NCBI GenBank assembly: GCA_950106755.1
Contig: OX467091.1
Span: forward strand, 16,757,538 to 16,821,537
Reading direction: 5' to 3'
Length of the DNA: 64,000 nt
Source of the DNA: Climacium dendroides
Taxonomy: Eukaryota; Streptophyta; Bryopsida; Hypnales; Climaciaceae
The notes beneath the pieces were generated by a model, which did not search any database, was not told the origin of the DNA, and saw only the letters and a list, made by a program, of their open reading frames with translations. Each line of letters starts with the position of its first letter. The first letter of the stretch is position 1. This document shows positions 63,224 through 64,000 of the stretch, piece by piece. Position numbers and translations under genes: made by a program.

Positions 63224-64000
63224 TTAGAGACAGTTAAGGACTTTACAACATGATGGTTTATTGCATACCTTCAATGCTGCAGCTTCACCTTGAACTATCC
63301 ACATCGAAAATTCATTTGGACAGTTACATCCAAGAGCAATGGAAATCTCGTGCCTGACATTTGTAAGTGACCAATCTCGTCCTACTTCAATTTCACCTTG
63401 TAAGTCTTGGAATTCATAAGGTATTTTGATCACCTCTACTATACCACACTGGTCCATCAGCTCCCACTTCTTTCCATTGAAACGTTGGTGGTTGAATTGA
63501 AAATTGGCATATAGTGTCGATCTGCCAATGTGGAACTTGAAAACCAATGATTTCCGATCCACTATGCACTTTATCAAATTAGCTCCGTCTATTTGCTTGA
63601 TGTCCCAACCATCGTCCATTAGAGATGATAACAACGAGTCTGATACTTCTGGAAAAACAAATAACGTTGTTGTTTTGCGGATATTGAGAGCTTCTGAGAA
63701 CAAATCTACCATCACTAGTACGGGCATGAACCACTGGAGATGTGTTTGCCTGCTACCTGTACTAGGCTTCAAAGAGCTTAGGAAATTAGCTCGCATACGT
63801 GCACGAAATGCTTTAGAAGTTGACATGTCCGGCAATGGCCATGTAGGATCATCGAATCCTGGCAAAGGGATCAATTGTAAATGTCCAAATTGTTCATTTC
63901 CTTCTCGAGGAAAATACATGGCATTGTAAAAGAAAAGGCTGTCATTCAGAAGCTCTTTATGGGTCCTACTTCCTCTTCCTAGTTCTCCTATATCCGCATG
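63224..64000 (-). CDS. Unknown protein, open to the window edge (partial)
   Basis: This is an uninterrupted minus frame from the window end down to the stop at 63224, at least 258 codons. A Met occurs at 63919, but the frame remains open upstream of it, so the true start lies outside. The protein has HLQLIPLPGFDDPTWPLPDM, a mixed alpha/beta-looking middle, and a C-terminal part with DWSLTNVRHEISIALGCNC. I recognise no family and see no signal peptide or clear membrane span. It points tail-to-tail at the transposase-like gene with only about 128 bp between stops. That arrangement, and the shared base composition unlike the AT-rich surroundings, suggest a second gene of the same element. It carries no visible breaks. 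Confidence 0.7.
   Translation of the reverse strand, partial: HADIGELGRGSRTHKELLNDSLFFYNAMYFPREGNEQFGHLQLIPLPGFDDPTWPLPDMSTSKAFRARMRANFLSSLKPSTGSRQTHLQWFMPVLVMVDLFSEALNIRKTTTLFVFPEVSDSLLSSLMDDGWDIKQIDGANLIKCIVDRKSLVFKFHIGRSTLYANFQFNHQRFNGKKWELMDQCGIVEVIKIPYEFQDLQGEIEVGRDWSLTNVRHEISIALGCNCPNEFSMWIVQGEAAALKVCNKPSCCKVLNCL

Overview
This is nuclear DNA of a land plant with a repeat-rich genome. Three things show this: a class II LOB-domain transcription factor, a plant-type lysophospholipid acyltransferase of the MBOAT family with eight exons, and plant telomere-type AAACCCTA boxes. Genes are sparse and spliced by GT..AG introns, and the DNA between them is very AT-rich and full of foldback elements. 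Gene density and repeat load suggest a large genome such as a gymnosperm or fern, but the sequence alone does not settle the lineage.

Layout. 1-22.3 kb is AT-rich repeat territory. It holds a 1.7-kb element with terminal inverted repeats (TIRs), several MITE families, two near-perfect hairpins, and a 2.6-kb block of higher GC (6.6-9.2 kb) with no intact gene, lying between two long direct repeats. 23.3-24.6 kb carries the LBD gene (minus strand), with a CpG-containing upstream block to about 27.0 kb. 27-43 kb is again repeats: two TTAA-targeted families, GGGAATTTC-ended MITEs, a 297-bp MITE and a nested pair of elements with a 48-bp minisatellite. 43.4-44.5 kb is a GC-rich block without a recognised gene, followed by a 64-bp tandem array. 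46.3-51.05 kb is the complete LPCAT gene (minus strand), with a tandemly duplicated leader. 55.5-58.8 kb holds collinear, broken remnants of a cullin-4 gene (minus strand).

59.0-64.0 kb is the most unusual part. A plus-strand multi-exon gene encodes a zinc-finger-like exon, a coiled coil and a large protein with a C-x3-C-x2-C cluster. It resembles, from memory, a poorly described group of transposase-like or unknown proteins. It faces a second unknown open frame on the minus strand that runs off the window. The plus-strand gene is broken by a 227-bp CACTA-type MITE with a perfect GTC target duplication, by a one-base slip in an A9 tract and by one in-frame TGA. Otherwise the frames and splice sites fit together cleanly. 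It looks like a recently dead copy of a two-gene mobile element or domesticated gene pair.

The two intact genes (transcriptional regulator and lipid remodelling enzyme) have no evident functional link. Most of the remaining sequence is explained by small non-autonomous DNA elements, many inserted at TTAA.
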